From assembly GCF_026241255.1 (NCBI RefSeq), contig NZ_JAPHNC010000006.1, positions 1-64,000 on the forward strand: a stretch of 64,000 bases of DNA. The letters run 5' to 3'. Source of the DNA: Helicobacter sp. MIT 21-1697 (GTDB lineage Bacteria > Campylobacterota > Campylobacteria > Campylobacterales > Helicobacteraceae). Positions 63,499 to 64,000 of the stretch are shown here, piece by piece. The position numbers were made by a program, and so were the translations under genes. The notes beneath the pieces are model-generated. The model was not told the DNA's origin and ran no database searches. It saw only the letters and a list, made by a program, of their open reading frames with translations. The number at the start of each line of letters is the position of its first letter. Position 1 is the first letter of the stretch.

Positions 63499-64000
63499 TC
63501 AAAAGAAATTATTTTTTGTGTAATAGTCCATATTTTCCAAAAGCCTTAAATCATTCATTTTATTTTTGAATATTGCAGCATTTTTCTCTAATTCTTTTTT
63601 CCTATCCATTGATATTTTTATAAATTCGCTTTCTCTTTCTATGCCGATAAACTTTCTGCCCAAAAGATTAGCGGCTATTCCTGTGGTAGAGCTTCCACTA
63701 AAAGGATCGCAAATGAGAGAATCTTCATCACTTGCCATTAAAAGCAATCGCACGAGTAGTGCTAGAGGCTTTTGAGTGGGGTGCTTACCATTGACCTTTT
63801 CCCAAGGCGCAATAGCAGGGAAGCTCCACACATCACGCATTTGTTTGTTGCCATTTAGCTTTTTTAGAATCTCATAATTAAAAATGTGCTTATGCTTTTG
63901 GCTTTTTCTTGCCCAAATAATTTGCTCTGTTGAATGCGTCAAATAACGACAGCTAAAGTTTGGAGGAGGATTTGTCTTTTGCCAAGTGATGAGATTTAAA
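63499..64000 (-). CDS. DNA adenine/cytosine methyltransferase, 5' part outside the window
   Basis: The open frame runs to the window edge (LITWQKTNPPPNFSCRYLTH, then STEQIIWARKSQKHKHIFNY) and holds the C-terminal half of a beta-class methyltransferase: GKHPTQKPLALLVRLLLMAS, then SAM motif I LICDPFSGSSTTGIAANLL and GRKFIGIERESEF. Motif IV would lie upstream, beyond the edge. Two Ser replace the usual Gly-Ser order in the motif I loop (SGSSTT), as in some active enzymes. Confidence 0.85.
   Translation of the reverse strand, partial: LNLITWQKTNPPPNFSCRYLTHSTEQIIWARKSQKHKHIFNYEILKKLNGNKQMRDVWSFPAIAPWEKVNGKHPTQKPLALLVRLLLMASDEDSLICDPFSGSSTTGIAANLLGRKFIGIERESEFIKISMDRKKELEKNAAIFKNKMNDLRLLENMDYYTKNNFF

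Overview
The window is chromosomal DNA from an enterohepatic Helicobacter. The evidence is low G+C, AT-rich promoters with TATAAT boxes, the flgB-flgC-fliE-ftsI block known from Helicobacter, many homopolymeric C/G tracts typical of epsilonproteobacterial phase variation, and a complete cytolethal distending toxin operon (cdtA, cdtB, cdtC). CdtB is 273 residues with its active-site His at 265, as in H. hepaticus. The species is an inference. I saw no rRNA, tRNA, transposase or CRISPR array.

Layout. 0-1.1 kb: a phase-variable glycosyltransferase, now frameshifted. 1.1-8.1 kb: housekeeping genes (cytochrome c, folD, lepB, rpiB, apt, DedA, pepA, ychF). 8.2-9.3 kb: a gene decayed by several frameshifts. 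9.3-12.4 kb: a sigma-54 promoter followed by flgB, flgC, fliE and ftsI. 12.5-19.7 kb: a Dsb-like thioredoxin-fold protein, a large DUF2339 membrane protein, trpA and trpB divergent from one another, msrB and an LprI-domain protein.

19.7-35.6 kb is the first accessory block. Two methyltransferases, a glutamine-kinase-like PEP-synthase homologue, a glutamine-amidotransferase-like hydrolase, a CysC-like kinase and a nucleotidyltransferase match in size and type the Campylobacter jejuni genes Cj1415-Cj1420 that make the O-methyl phosphoramidate (MeOPN) capsule modification. Two phase-variable DUF2972/sulfotransferase-like proteins and a CysQ phosphatase accompany them. A restriction-modification module (two methyltransferases and a candidate nuclease) splits the block. 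A 140-bp remnant of the arsB-like 3' end at the left edge matches the intact arsB-like gene at the right edge.

35.8-39.6 kb holds a tricarballylate-type tcuCAB operon. 39.7-60 kb is a second accessory region. It has a phase-variable fucosyltransferase-like gene and two different DUF262/DUF1524 nuclease-like genes, each joined to a copy of the same 735-bp cassette. It also has a third DUF262 protein with a C-terminal HNH domain next to an EcoRI-family methyltransferase that is switched by a CACAA repeat. Two toxin-antitoxin pairs, small detoxification and repair genes (DoxX, CatB/Vat-type acetyltransferase, ClbS-like, Ogt), transporters and several gene scars fill the rest.

60-64 kb: a TauE/SafE permease, the cdt operon and the 3' part of another DNA methyltransferase that runs off the window.

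As read here, the glycosyltransferase (C10), the second DUF2972 gene (C12), the fucosyltransferase (C11) and the EcoRI-family methyltransferase (17 CACAA units) are OFF. The first DUF2972 gene (C11) and the first small-molecule methyltransferase (G13) are ON.
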